Below the pieces are notes generated by a model. It did not search any database. It was not told where the DNA came from and saw nothing but the letters and a program-made list of their open reading frames with translations. A DNA stretch of 25,627 nt from DASWJQ01 sp036397095 (GTDB lineage Bacteria; Chloroflexota; Anaerolineae; Anaerolineales; E44-bin32), in assembly GCA_036397095.1 (NCBI GenBank), contig DASWJQ010000079.1, positions 1 to 25,627 on the forward strand. The letters run 5' to 3'. Position numbers and translations under genes: made by a program. This document shows positions 1 through 7,161 of the stretch, in pieces. How positions within the stretch are numbered: the first letter of the stretch is position 1; the number at the start of each line of letters is the position of its first letter.

Positions 1-689
1 TCTGCAGAGTCCGGATCCTGCGCCTCGGCCTGACGCTGGGCCAGCAGGGCGGCCTCGACCCGGTTGCGAACCTGCAGCTTCTGCAGGATGTTGGTCATGT
101 AGTGTTTGACCGTCTTCTCGGCCAGGAACAGCCGCTCGCCAATCTCCTTGTTGGTCAACCCCTGCGCCAGACATTCGAGGATTTCCCGCTCGCGCTCGGT
201 CAGGTCCTTGAGCGGGTTGTCGGTTGGTGTGTCGGGGGCGCTGCTGGCCTCGTCCATCTCCAGCAACAGGCTGGCCGCCAGCGCCGGCGGCACATAGCTG
301 TCGCCGGCAGCGACCGCCTGCAGTATGCGGATCAACTCGCGTGCCGAAACGCCCTTGAGCACGAAGGCGCGGGCGCCGGCTTTCAGGGCGGCGATCAAGT
401 GGTCGTCCTGCTCGGAGGCGGTCAGCATGACGATCTTGGTCACCGGGAACTGATCGGCAATGGCGCGGGCCGCCTCCAGACCGCCGCCCGGCATGTCGAT
501 GTCGAGCAGGATGACCTCCGGCAGTTGTTGGCGGGCCAGCGCGATGGCCTCGTCGGCGCTGCCTCCTTCGCCAACCACCTCGATCGTCGGTTCGGCCTCG
601 AGCACCTGCCTCAGGCCATCCCGGAACAAGGCGTGGTCATCGACAATGGCGACGCGCAAGGCCTCGCCGGGCTTGTCCGACCGGGTCAT
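1..689 (-). CDS. NarL/LuxR-family response regulator (C-terminus cut by window edge)
   Basis: Cytoplasmic DNA-binding response regulator; phosphorylation by the partner kinase should switch target promoters. Reading the minus strand from the ATG at 689 gives MTRSDKPGEALRVAIVDDHA, with the acidic pair Asp17-Asp18, the phospho-acceptor Asp63 in VILLDIDMPGG, and the conserved Lys112 in FVLKG. A LuxR-type HTH spans about residues 163-217 (LTEREREILECLAQGLTNKE, then KTVKHYMTNILQKL). The 229 codons visible match the usual 210-230 aa family length, so little is missing beyond base 1. Its ATG overlaps the kinase stop as ATGA, so the two are almost certainly co-translated. The regulated genes are not shown; the nearest divergent gene encodes a DUF5667 protein. 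The family assignment is firm, the physiological signal unknown. Confidence 0.93.
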   Translation of the reverse strand, partial: MTRSDKPGEALRVAIVDDHALFRDGLRQVLEAEPTIEVVGEGGSADEAIALARQQLPEVILLDIDMPGGGLEAARAIADQFPVTKIVMLTASEQDDHLIAALKAGARAFVLKGVSARELIRILQAVAAGDSYVPPALAASLLLEMDEASSAPDTPTDNPLKDLTEREREILECLAQGLTNKEIGERLFLAEKTVKHYMTNILQKLQVRNRVEAALLAQRQAEAQDPDSA

Positions 690-2161
690 GCCAGACGTCC
701 CTCTTCCAGCCGGATGGGAAAGCGGGCCCGGATGCGGGTGCCCTTCCCCGGCTGGCTCTCAATGTTGAAGACGCCGCCCAGGCTCTCGACGCGTTCCCGC
801 ATGCCGGTCAATCCGAGGTGCTGGCCGTCGTCGGCGACCGTGTCCGGGTCGAAACCGGGACCAGTGTCGGTCACTTCGACCCGCAGTTGATCCCCGTGCA
901 GCCCAACACTGACCGCCTGGCCGGCTCCGCCGGCGTGGCGAAAGGCGTTGTTGAGCGCTTCCTGGACCAACCGGTAGACGGTGGTTTTGAGCGGCATCGT
1001 CAATTGATCGGGAAGCTGTCCCAACTCGAGCGCAACCTTAGTGCCGCTGCGCCGCTCGTGGGCCCGGACTGCCCGCACAATCGTGCTGGCTACATCCAGA
1101 TCGGCCAACAGCGGCAGGCTCAAACCGGCGGCGATGCCCCGCATTTCGTCCAGCGCACCGCGCAGGCTGGCTTCGATCTCGGTCAGCGATTGGTGCAGCC
1201 CGTCGCTGGCGGTAGCCTCTTCGGCCTCGAGCTCGGCGATCAGGCTGTCGACGCGAAGCAGCGACAGGCCCAGGGCCTGGGTCGGGCCATCATGCAGCTC
1301 GGCGCCGATGCGGTGCAGATAGCCCTCGTTGAGCAGCGATACGCTGGCCGCCGCCCGGCGCACGCGTTGGTGCAGCTCATCGTTCTGGGCCAGCAGTTGG
1401 GTCAGCTGGTAGACCTTCTCGGCCAATTCGGCGCGCTGGCGATCGATGGTGTGGCTGGCGCGGCGCACGAAGCCGGCCAGCAGTAGAAAGATGATCAGGA
1501 TGGCGGCGCCGACCACCAACCAGCTGCGCAAGCGCAGGGCGGCGATTTCCTGGTTCAGCGTCTCGGTCGAATGGTAGAACTCGGCCACGGCGATCACCTG
1601 GTTGGTGCCGCTCAACCAGACCGGGCTGTAGGTCTCCAGCAATTCATCATGCTCGGCCGCCAGGCTGGCATTCTCTTCGGCCTGGAGCTGGCTGATTTCG
1701 GTCACCACCTCCCCCAGCCGGGCGCGCAGCAGGCCCTCCGTCATAGGGAAGGTGCGGCCGGCCAGCCCCGGCTCGGTGCTGTACAGCAGGTATCCCCGCG
1801 GGTTCCACACCTTGAAGGAAACGATCTGGCGGCCGAGCGGCGTGTCCTGCAGCAGATCGGCCAGTTGACCGGCGGCGGCCGGCGATAAGTCGTCGCTTTG
1901 CCCCAACTCCTGCAGGAGGGGGGCGACAAAGCTCTCGACGTACAGCGCGGTGGTGACTCCAGTGCGGTGGATGACGCCGGTTTCGATCTGGCGCTGCACC
2001 CAGGCGCCGACCCCCAACAGCCCGGCCAGCAGGATGACAAAGCTGGCCAGCGTGAAGCGCTGGCTCAGACTGAGATCGCCGACAAACTCGCGGAATCGGT
2101 GCTGAATGGCTGGTCTCCTCATGCTCCCCCACGGCCTGGCCGGCCGGCAGCCTGCCTTCAT
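686..2161 (-). CDS. Membrane sensor histidine kinase, HisKA_3 (NarX/LiaS/DegS type)
   Basis: Inner-membrane sensor kinase that autophosphorylates on His and passes phosphate to the overlapping response regulator. From the 2161 start: TM1 about residues 39-56, an extracytoplasmic sensor of about 155 residues, TM2 about 213-232, a coiled linker, the HisKA_3 dimerisation helix with acceptor His290 (AELHDGPTQALGL), then HATPase_c with N-box EALNNAFRHA (401-410), DTGPGFDP (432-439) and GLTGMRER (450-457). All catalytic motifs are intact. The sensor region matches no fold I recognise. The start is uncertain: ATG 2161 overlaps a TATAAT and has a poor Shine-Dalgarno, while ATG 2122 (MRRPAIQ) follows a G-rich stretch at very short spacing; the second would remove 13 residues before TM1. 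Confidence 0.92.
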   Translation of the reverse strand: MKAGCRPARPWGSMRRPAIQHRFREFVGDLSLSQRFTLASFVILLAGLLGVGAWVQRQIETGVIHRTGVTTALYVESFVAPLLQELGQSDDLSPAAAGQLADLLQDTPLGRQIVSFKVWNPRGYLLYSTEPGLAGRTFPMTEGLLRARLGEVVTEISQLQAEENASLAAEHDELLETYSPVWLSGTNQVIAVAEFYHSTETLNQEIAALRLRSWLVVGAAILIIFLLLAGFVRRASHTIDRQRAELAEKVYQLTQLLAQNDELHQRVRRAAASVSLLNEGYLHRIGAELHDGPTQALGLSLLRVDSLIAELEAEEATASDGLHQSLTEIEASLRGALDEMRGIAAGLSLPLLADLDVASTIVRAVRAHERRSGTKVALELGQLPDQLTMPLKTTVYRLVQEALNNAFRHAGGAGQAVSVGLHGDQLRVEVTDTGPGFDPDTVADDGQHLGLTGMRERVESLGGVFNIESQPGKGTRIRARFPIRLEEGRLA

Positions 2162-2165
2162 TATA
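2160..2165 (-). promoter_or_regulatory. Possible -10 box (TATAAT) of the kinase-regulator operon
   Basis: The minus strand reads a perfect TATAAT whose last two bases form the first two of the upstream kinase ATG. If it works as a -10 element, transcription would begin near 2153 and translation would have to start at the internal ATG 2122. No good -35 hexamer lies at 16-18 bp spacing, so support is weak. Confidence 0.3.
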
Positions 2166-2209
2166 TGAGCCGCCGGCCGGCAGCAGGGCGGCCCAACGTC
2201 GGCACCCGC

Positions 2210-2227
2210 TTAAGACCAAGGTCTGAA
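2210..2227. promoter_or_regulatory. 18-bp dyad in the divergent kinase/DUF5667 intergenic region
   Basis: TTAAGACC, AA, GGTCTGAA: the arms match at seven of eight positions around a two-base centre. It lies between the divergently oriented two-component operon and the DUF5667 gene. Dimeric LuxR/NarL-type regulators bind such dyads, so a site for the adjacent regulator is a reasonable inference, but nothing in the sequence proves it. Confidence 0.35.
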
Positions 2228-2344
2228 AAAGCAACACCGCTGGTCGGAGGCCGTTTGCGACCTCCTCCCCTACTCGGCAGCGGAGGGACCACCTAAGATG
2301 GGGACAGCAGGAAAACCAATCATCGCATGAAGGAGAGGTCGAAG

Positions 2345-3211
2345 ATGGTAGCAAGTTGGAGTTCGATGGCCCGACGAGGAATTGCCCTGGCAGTCGTCCT
2401 GAGCGTCCTGGTTCTGGCCGGCGTGACCGCCACCGGCGTAGCAGCCCAGGCGGCCATTCCGGGCGACACGCTTTACCCGCTGAAGGAAGCGCTTGAGCGG
2501 GCCCAGTTCACGCTGGCGGCCGATGCCGGCGCCCGCGCCGAACTGCGGCTGGCCTTCGCCGAGGCGCGTTTGATCGAGATCGAAACGCTCATCGCCGAGG
2601 GACGCTTCAGCGAGATCCGAGCTACGGTGCTGGACTTTGAAGCTTCGATCAACGGGGCCATCATCGAGCTGGAAACACTCTCGGCGCTCGATCCGTCCCG
2701 GGCGGCCGAGATCGCGGCCAAGGTTGTGTCGGCCCTGACCCGCTATGCCAATTCGCTCAGCGTGATGGTGGCCAACGCCCCGCAGGATATCCAGGCTGAA
2801 CTCAACCGAGCTTTGGACACGACGCAAATCGTTGGCGGCCTGGGCGAGCAGGTTGACAACGGCAATGCCAATCAGAATGCCAACCTGAATGGGAACGACA
2901 ACGCCAACCTCAATGCCAATGAGAACGGCAACGAGAACCTCAACGAAAACGGCAACGACAACGCCAACAGCAACAAAAACCTGAACCAGAACGGCAATGA
3001 CAATGACGACGACGATGATGACAACGGCAATGCCAACAGCAATGACAACAGCAATGACAACGACGACGATGATGACAACGGCAATGCCAACAGCAATGAC
3101 AACGACGATGACGACGACAGCAACGATAACGAAGATGACGATGACCACAGCGGCAGCGGCGGTGGCGGCAATGACAACGACGATGACGACAACGGCAATG
3201 ACGACGACTGA
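2345..3211 (+). CDS. Exported DUF5667-domain protein with long Asn/Asp-rich tail
   Basis: The protein has a positively charged N-terminus and a hydrophobic segment (residues about 12-33, ending near VAAQA) typical of a signal peptide or anchor. The motif PGDTLYPLKEALERAQFTLA, characteristic of DUF5667 proteins, follows at about residue 39, then a helical region to about residue 168. From about 171 to 288 the chain is almost only Asn, Asp, Gly, Ala, Glu and Ser, moving from N-G/N-A/N-E repeats to runs of five or six Asp, giving a strongly acidic, disordered tail. ATG 2345 was chosen over ATG 2327 because AAGGAGAGG at 2330-2338 sits six bases before it. The function of DUF5667 is unknown; an envelope or cation-binding role for the tail is only inference. 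It is divergent from the kinase operon and may be its target. Confidence 0.85.
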   Translation: MVASWSSMARRGIALAVVLSVLVLAGVTATGVAAQAAIPGDTLYPLKEALERAQFTLAADAGARAELRLAFAEARLIEIETLIAEGRFSEIRATVLDFEASINGAIIELETLSALDPSRAAEIAAKVVSALTRYANSLSVMVANAPQDIQAELNRALDTTQIVGGLGEQVDNGNANQNANLNGNDNANLNANENGNENLNENGNDNANSNKNLNQNGNDNDDDDDDNGNANSNDNSNDNDDDDDNGNANSNDNDDDDDSNDNEDDDDHSGSGGGGNDNDDDDNGNDDD

Positions 3212-3276
3212 TGTCGCCACTAAGGTGGGCGGCGCCGGATTGACCCCGGCGGGTTAGCCCGACGATCAGCCATGTG

Positions 3277-3309
3277 CGGGGACCCGCCGGCCAAGCCGGC
3301 GGGTCCCCG
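3277..3309 (+). terminator. Perfect 14-bp GC hairpin after the DUF5667 gene
   Basis: CGGGGACCCGCCGG at 3277-3290 and its exact reverse complement at 3296-3309 flank the loop CCAAG. The stem begins 65 bases after the DUF5667 stop and ends 15 bases before the next ATG. No T-tract follows, so it is not a classical intrinsic terminator; it could slow polymerase, protect the upstream mRNA 3' end or be a repeat. It also makes ATG 3274 an unlikely start for the next gene. Confidence 0.55.
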
Positions 3310-3324
3310 AGAGGATCGAGCGAA

Positions 3325-4923
3325 ATGCAGACGATGTGGACGCAAGTACAACGTGGATGGGCCAACCGGCTGCCGCTGGGTGCGGCCGCCGGCCCCCTCG
3401 CCTGGTTGCGCAGCCGGGTCAGCCGGCGCCGCCTGCTCGAGGCGTTGGCGCTGATCGTCGTCTTTGGCCTGTTCCTGGGCCTGGTGCAGTTCGCCAGCCC
3501 GGATCTGGTGGGGGTCGACGGTTACTACCACATCAAGCTGGCTTACTTGATGCGGACCGAGGGTCTCAAGCCGGACTTCCCCTACCTGCCGCTCACGATC
3601 CTTAACGGCCGCGAGTTTTACGATCACCACTTTCTATTCCACGTAGCCCTGATGCCGTTCACCTTTGGCGATCTGCGGCTGGGTGCCAAACTGGCAGCGG
3701 TAGTGTTCGCCGGGCTGGCGTTTCTCAGCACTTGGAATCTGCTCAGGAATCAGCGCATCCGGCTGGCGGGTTTGTGGGCGCTAGGCCTGCTGGCGGTGTC
3801 GGATGCCTTCCTGTACCGCATGAGCAGCACCCGGGCTCAGTCGCTGTCGCTGGCCGTCCTGATGCTGGCCCTCGATTGGCTGCTGCGGCGCAAGTATCGG
3901 CGGCTGGTCGTCCTGGCCGGACTGTATGTCTGGCTGTACAATGCCTTCCCGCTGCTGCTGGCGGTCGGCCTCGCCTACGTCCTGGCCGGCTGGCTGGCGG
4001 AAGGGCGCGTTGAGCGCAAGCCGCTGCTGGCAATCGGCGCCGGCATCGGGCTGGGTTTGCTGGTCAACCCCTACTTCCCCTACAACTTGACATTCGCCTG
4101 GCAGCACATTCTGCCCAAGCTGGTGGGGGCGACCGCCGTCAGCGTTGGCAGCGAGTGGTACCCCTATGACACCGGCCAGTTGCTGGCCAATTCGACGCTG
4201 GCGCTGGCCGCCTTCGGCAGCGGGGTGCTGGCCCTGGGGTTAGCCCCCCAGCGGGCCGACCGGCGAACGCTGACCATGCTGTTTTTGGCCGGAGTGTTTG
4301 GCCTGATGCTGTTCCAGGCGCGGCGCTTTGTCGAGTACTTCCCCGCCTTCGCCCTGGTCTTCGCCTCCTTCGCCTGGTCGCCGCTGGTGGAGCGTTATCT
4401 ACAAGAACGGCGGTCGGCCCCGGCCGAGGGGCTGCGGGCGCGGGCGGTTGGCTGGCTGCCAGCCCTGGTGCTGGTCGCGTTGATCGTGCCCGGGTCGGTG
4501 CGCTCGCTGCGGGCGGCGGGGGCCAGTGTGGCCGAGTCGAAGCCGGCCGAGACCTTCGCCGGCGCCGCCGCCTGGCTTGAGGCCAACACGCCGGCCGGAG
4601 CGCGGGTCTTCCAAACCGACTGGGATGACTTCCCGCGGTTGTTTTTTCACAACACGCACAATACCTACCTGGTCGGCCTCGATCCCACCTACCTGCAGCT
4701 GTACGACGCCGATTTGTATGACGCATGGGTATCGGTCACCCGGGGGCGGGTCGAGCGGCCGTCGTCTGTGATTTGGAACGTCTTCGGCGCCCGCTACCTC
4801 GTCACCGACCTGAACCACGAGGCCTTTCTCGAACAAGCCGGGGCCGATCCCGGCCTGGAGCGCGTCTACCAGGACGACCACTCGGCCGTCTACCGGCTGG
4901 TCGGCTCGATCCCCGGGGGCTGA
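3325..4923 (+). CDS. Polytopic membrane protein resembling GT-C glycosyltransferases (STT3/PMT-like)
   Basis: A 532-aa integral membrane protein with roughly ten hydrophobic segments between about residues 37 and 405 and a soluble C-terminal part (about 412-532). After TM1 the first outward loop carries VDGYYHIK (Asp65, His68), resembling the acidic D-x-Y-H motif of oligosaccharyltransferase STT3/AglB, where the Asp helps bind metal and lipid-linked sugar. The C-terminal part has FQTDWDDFPRLFF (Trp433-Asp434-Asp435), loosely like the WWD region of that family. These parallels suggest a lipid-linked-sugar transferase, but I cannot confirm the family; a PMT-like or uncharacterised membrane protein is possible. 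ATG 3325 is preferred because GAGAGG lies nine bases upstream, whereas ATG 3274 lies at the foot of the hairpin. Intergenic repeats follow the stop. Confidence 0.7.
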   Translation: MQTMWTQVQRGWANRLPLGAAAGPLAWLRSRVSRRRLLEALALIVVFGLFLGLVQFASPDLVGVDGYYHIKLAYLMRTEGLKPDFPYLPLTILNGREFYDHHFLFHVALMPFTFGDLRLGAKLAAVVFAGLAFLSTWNLLRNQRIRLAGLWALGLLAVSDAFLYRMSSTRAQSLSLAVLMLALDWLLRRKYRRLVVLAGLYVWLYNAFPLLLAVGLAYVLAGWLAEGRVERKPLLAIGAGIGLGLLVNPYFPYNLTFAWQHILPKLVGATAVSVGSEWYPYDTGQLLANSTLALAAFGSGVLALGLAPQRADRRTLTMLFLAGVFGLMLFQARRFVEYFPAFALVFASFAWSPLVERYLQERRSAPAEGLRARAVGWLPALVLVALIVPGSVRSLRAAGASVAESKPAETFAGAAAWLEANTPAGARVFQTDWDDFPRLFFHNTHNTYLVGLDPTYLQLYDADLYDAWVSVTRGRVERPSSVIWNVFGARYLVTDLNHEAFLEQAGADPGLERVYQDDHSAVYRLVGSIPGG

Positions 4924-4948
4924 GCTTACGGTAAGTACGGACCATGGA

Positions 4949-5044
4949 GCGCCGAGCGAAGAGCGGGAACACAAAGACTCGAAGGAAGAGAAAGACCACA
5001 AGGAAAACAGATGTCATTGAGTCTTTGTGCCTTCGTGTTATGTG
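4949..5044. repeat. Dispersed long imperfect inverted repeat, copy 1
   Basis: CACAAAGACTC at 4970-4980 pairs exactly with GAGTCTTTGTG at 5019-5029, within a longer imperfect hairpin whose outer parts read GCGCCGAGCGAAGAGCGGG on the left and CCTTCGTGTTATGTG on the right. Two related copies lie near 5430-5566 and 16940-17075. There is no open reading frame inside. It resembles a MITE- or REP-like palindromic element; here it runs directly into a heptamer array and precedes the small gene at 5152. Confidence 0.7.
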
Positions 5045-5050
5045 ATCTTG

Positions 5051-5099
5051 CTGACCGCTGACCGCTGACCGTTGACCGCTGACCGCTGACGGCTGACAG
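5051..5099. repeat. Heptamer tandem array, CTGACCG class (seven units)
   Basis: Seven consecutive 7-base units, CTGACCG three times, then TTGACCG, CTGACCG, CTGACGG and CTGACAG, in exact register. A short array of the same class (CTGATGG, CTGACAG, CTGACCG) lies at 13159-13179. Such 7-nt short tandem repeats are known from filamentous cyanobacteria (STRR sequences); a shared origin is not implied. Confidence 0.85.
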
Positions 5100-5151
5100 C
5101 CGTGCCTTCGGGTTGTACACTGCGGTCAGGGTGTTTTGTTGGAGGGTGGTG

Positions 5152-5415
5152 ATGGAGCCGCCGTCGACCGTAGAAGAGAGCTTGCGGCGGTTTGGCCTGG
5201 TGCCGGCACGGATCGCCTACTTTCGCCGCTGGCCGCCCCCGCCGCGCTGGCTTGTTTGGATGATCGAGGCGCTGTGGGACATTCGGCCGTGGGAGACCAT
5301 GGCCGATCCCGAAGCCTTTGACTACTCGCCCCCCTTCGCCCGAACCGAAGAGTTGGGCTTTGGCACGCAGGCCGAATACGAGGCCGATGCCAATGATCCG
5401 AAGTGGTTTGAATGA
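5152..5415 (+). CDS. Hypothetical 87-aa protein
   Basis: A small soluble protein beginning MEPPSTVEESLRRFGLVP. I do not recognise a family. It has a basic, Pro/Trp-rich middle (AYFRRWPPPPRWLVWMIEAL) and an acidic C-terminal third (TQAEYEADANDPKWFE), with many aromatic residues and no signal peptide. ATG 5152 is chosen because GGAGG at 5141-5145 lies six bases upstream; the in-frame ATG at 5113 has no comparable site. The codon use and strong ribosome-binding site support a real gene, and its isolation between two copies of the same intergenic repeat suggests a mobile or recently acquired accessory gene. No function can be proposed. Confidence 0.6.
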   Translation: MEPPSTVEESLRRFGLVPARIAYFRRWPPPPRWLVWMIEALWDIRPWETMADPEAFDYSPPFARTEELGFGTQAEYEADANDPKWFE

Positions 5416-5429
5416 ACCTAAACGTAGGG

Positions 5430-5545
5430 AGGCGCCGGCGCTGAGCGCCAGGCGAAGAGTGGTAATACGAAGACTCAAAGGACGTAAAAGAGAAAGACAC
5501 AAAGCACCGCTGTGTTGAATGTGTCTTTGCATCTTCGTGCTATGT
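5430..5545. repeat. Dispersed long imperfect inverted repeat, copy 2
   Basis: ACGAAGA at 5467-5473 pairs with TCTTCGT at 5532-5538, and AAAGACACA at 5493-5501 pairs with TGTGTCTTT at 5520-5528, giving a nested hairpin. The left side (GCGCCAGGCGAAGAGTGG) and the right side (CTTCGTGCTATGTTGG) clearly match copy 1. It ends at a short TGGTGCC array and is followed within 45 bases by the reductase start. Confidence 0.7.
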
Positions 5546-5566
5546 TGGTGCCTGGTGCCTGGTCTG
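5546..5566. repeat. Short heptamer array, TGGTGCC class
   Basis: Two perfect TGGTGCC units and a degenerate TGGTCTG in register, immediately after inverted-repeat copy 2. A related TTGTGCCTGGTGCC stretch follows copy 3 near 17069, suggesting this end belongs to the repeat family. Confidence 0.55.
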
Positions 5567-5588
5567 GCGCCTCGGGAGGAGGTGACTC

Positions 5589-6149
5589 ATGCCCAAGCTC
5601 CTCTATTCGGCGATCCTTTCGCTCGACGGCTACATCGAAGACGAATCGGGCCAATTCGGCTGGGCCGAACCGGATCCCGAAGTCCACCAGTTCATCAACG
5701 ACCAGGAGCGCACGGTTGGAACGTATCTGTACGGCCGACGGATGTACGAGACGATGAAGGGTTGGGAGACCGACCCCGGCCTGGCGCAGATGTCGCCGGC
5801 CATGGCCGACTACGCTCGGTTGTGGCAGGCGGCCGGCAAGATCGTGTACTCGACCACGCTGGACCAAGTCTCCACGGCCAGGACCCGGATGGAGAGGACC
5901 TTTGATCCGGCGGCGCTGCACCAATGGAAGGAATCAGCCGAACGCGATCTGAGCATCGGCGGTCCGGGACTGGCGGCGTACGCCTTCGCTGCCGAGCTGG
6001 TCGACGAGCTGCACCTGTACCTGGTTCCCTACCTGGCCGGCGGCGGCAAGCCGGGGCTGCCCGGCGGCGTCAATATCAGGCTGGAGCTGCTCGAAACAAA
6101 GAGCTTCGACGGCGGATTCGCCTACCTGGGCTACCGGGTCTTGAACTAG
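5589..6149 (+). CDS. RibD C-terminal / dihydrofolate-reductase-like family protein
   Basis: A 186-aa cytoplasmic protein of the DHFR-like fold family that includes the RibD reductase domain and YyaP/YwjB-type proteins, which bind NADPH. Landmarks are the N-terminal MPKLLYSAILSLDGYIED, the YGRRMYETMKGWE segment at about residue 49, the nucleotide-binding IGGPGLAAYAFAAELVDELH at about residues 119-138, and YLVPYLAGGGKP. Length is normal for the single-domain group. GGAGGAGG lies just before the ATG, an excellent ribosome-binding site. With no other riboflavin or folate gene nearby, the substrate is unknown; most genes of this group lack a proven reaction. The gene stands alone between repeat-rich spacers. 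Confidence 0.9.
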   Translation: MPKLLYSAILSLDGYIEDESGQFGWAEPDPEVHQFINDQERTVGTYLYGRRMYETMKGWETDPGLAQMSPAMADYARLWQAAGKIVYSTTLDQVSTARTRMERTFDPAALHQWKESAERDLSIGGPGLAAYAFAAELVDELHLYLVPYLAGGGKPGLPGGVNIRLELLETKSFDGGFAYLGYRVLN

Positions 6150-6185
6150 CGGCTGATCCCAGAACTCCGCAGGCTGGCAAGCGGG

Positions 6186-6244
6186 CTTCCCGGAAGTCTT
6201 TTCTCCGGCGCCGGTAGCTCTAGGTCGGCCGGACTTCCGGGAAG
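6186..6244. repeat. Inverted pair of CTTCCCGGAAGT
   Basis: CTTCCCGGAAGT at 6186-6197 and its reverse complement ACTTCCGGGAAG at 6233-6244 form a 12-bp stem around a 35-base spacer. Each arm is itself nearly palindromic. It lies 36 bases after the reductase stop and may act as an mRNA end or be a REP-like repeat. Confidence 0.6.
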
Positions 6245-6257
6245 TTCTTCTTCGGTC

Positions 6258-6322
6258 CGGACCTCCGAGGTCCGCTTGGGCTGGTGCAGCGTGCGGCCTG
6301 GTACGGCGGACCTCGGAGGTCG
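6258..6322. repeat. Inverted pair of the GGACCTCGGAGGTC palindromic repeat
   Basis: CGGACCTCCGAGGTCCGC at 6258-6275 and GCGGACCTCGGAGGTCG at 6306-6322 are near-exact reverse complements, and each arm is also a palindrome (GACCTC, one base, GAGGTC). A third copy stands at 17382-17398 before the PPTase operon. Together with the preceding pair it fills the spacer 6150-6422, which shows no gene. Confidence 0.7.
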
Positions 6323-6422
6323 GGCGCTTCGGAGCCCGATACCTTTCGCCAGCCCCCTGACAGATTCTGAGGGGCTTCGGCCTCTACCCTCACCACAGAC
6401 CGTCGTTGGAGAGGGAGCCCCG

Positions 6423-6890
6423 ATGACCCGTATCCTGCTGACAAAAGCCGCACTGGCCCTACTGGCGGCCGGTTCCGGGCTGCTGGTGGGCACGCTGGCG
6501 GCGACAACACCGCTGGCCGTCCTCAACCACCTGGCGACTGATGGACCCCTGCTCCCACCGCAGCTGGTCGCCTTTGGCATGTTGGCGGCGCCCATCGGAA
6601 TCCTCTTGATGCCGGCACAAGTTGTGCTGGTTGGCTACGAATTGCTGTACTTGCGCGATGCGGGTGGTCGGCTGCTGCTGATGGCGCCGCTCGCCGGGCT
6701 GCTGGCCGGCTTCGGCTGGTTCCAGGTGCTTCGCAGCGACCAGGCTTCCGCTCCGTTGCTGGCCGGCCTGCTGGCGTTGGGGATCATGCAGGCGGCGGCC
6801 GTCTTCGGGTTGCACTGGCTGGTCGATCGGGCGCTGGCGCTCATGCGGCTGTGGCGCTGGGCGGAAGGGATGGGGATTGGGGACAAGTGA
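6423..6890 (+). CDS. Small four-helix integral membrane protein, unknown family
   Basis: A 155-aa very hydrophobic protein, MTRILLTKAALALLAAGSGL onward, with about four membrane segments (residues about 5-30, 42-65, 78-96 and 108-135) and a short polar tail. I recognise no family. ATG 6423 has GGAGAGGGAG just upstream; an in-frame ATG at 6276 would add 49 residues encoded by palindromic repeat DNA and is unlikely. The end is odd: the last codons (GMGIGDK) and the TGA lie inside a 7-nt tandem repeat array starting at 6872, so the original C-terminus has probably been replaced. The gene converges on the minus-strand SRPBCC operon. Confidence 0.65.
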   Translation: MTRILLTKAALALLAAGSGLLVGTLAATTPLAVLNHLATDGPLLPPQLVAFGMLAAPIGILLMPAQVVLVGYELLYLRDAGGRLLLMAPLAGLLAGFGWFQVLRSDQASAPLLAGLLALGIMQAAAVFGLHWLVDRALALMRLWRWAEGMGIGDK

Positions 6891-6941
6891 TAGGTGATAG
6901 GTGATAAGGGATAAGGAAGAGCAGCGAATGGCGAATGGTGA
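6872..6941. repeat. Heptamer array, ten units in one register, overlapping a gene end
   Basis: Units are GGGGATT, GGGGACA, AGTGATA, GGTGATA, GGTGATA, AGGGATA, AGGAAGA, GCAGCGA, ATGGCGA and ATGGTGA. The 7-base phase never slips although the unit changes. The TGA of the preceding gene (6888-6890) lies in the third unit. A closely similar array sits at 13042-13104. Confidence 0.85.
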
Positions 6942-7014
6942 ACCGAGGGATGAGAGTCTTGCCCAACCCGGAGGGGCCTCAAGACGATCGAAGGCTACAG
7001 GACGTTGAGAGGGA
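6928..7014. repeat. Dispersed ~90-bp repeat, copy 1
   Basis: The segment starting ATGGCGAATGGTGAACCGAG and ending near GGACGTTGAGAGGG recurs in the same orientation at 8544-8632, with strong matches at both ends and a divergent middle. It has no open reading frame and starts inside the heptamer array. Confidence 0.75.
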
Positions 7015-7017
7015 GTC

Positions 7018-7040
7018 TGGGGGCGGCTCCCCGCCCCCCA
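7018..7040. repeat. GC-rich stem-loop between convergent genes
   Basis: CTGGGGGCGG, a short loop, then CCGCCCCCCAG gives a near-perfect hairpin with one extra C. It lies in the spacer 6891-7161 between the convergent membrane-protein and SRPBCC genes and could stop transcription from either side, but there is no T-tract. The rest of this spacer is repeats and G/C-rich filler without a gene. Confidence 0.4.
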
Positions 7041-7161
7041 GGGCTCCCCCCTTTAGGAGGGCCGGCAGGGGGGCGGGCAGGTGCAGTGATAGGCAACAGG
7101 GAATCGGGGATACGGAAGCGCAGTGAATGCTGAACAGCGAAGGGCGCTCCGCCCCGAGCGG

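Noticed and set aside
102..890. 262-aa plus-strand reading frame over the regulator gene
   Set aside because: The minus strand encodes complete receiver and HTH motifs, so this is a shadow.
2270..3220. 316-aa minus-strand reading frame rich in Val and Ile
   Set aside because: It is the antisense of the Asn/Asp codon repeats, which necessarily reads as Val/Ile; the plus strand has a signal peptide, a DUF5667 motif and a good ribosome-binding site.
5051..5099. Tandem array considered as a CRISPR
   Set aside because: Units are only 7 bases with no spacers and there are no cas genes in the window.
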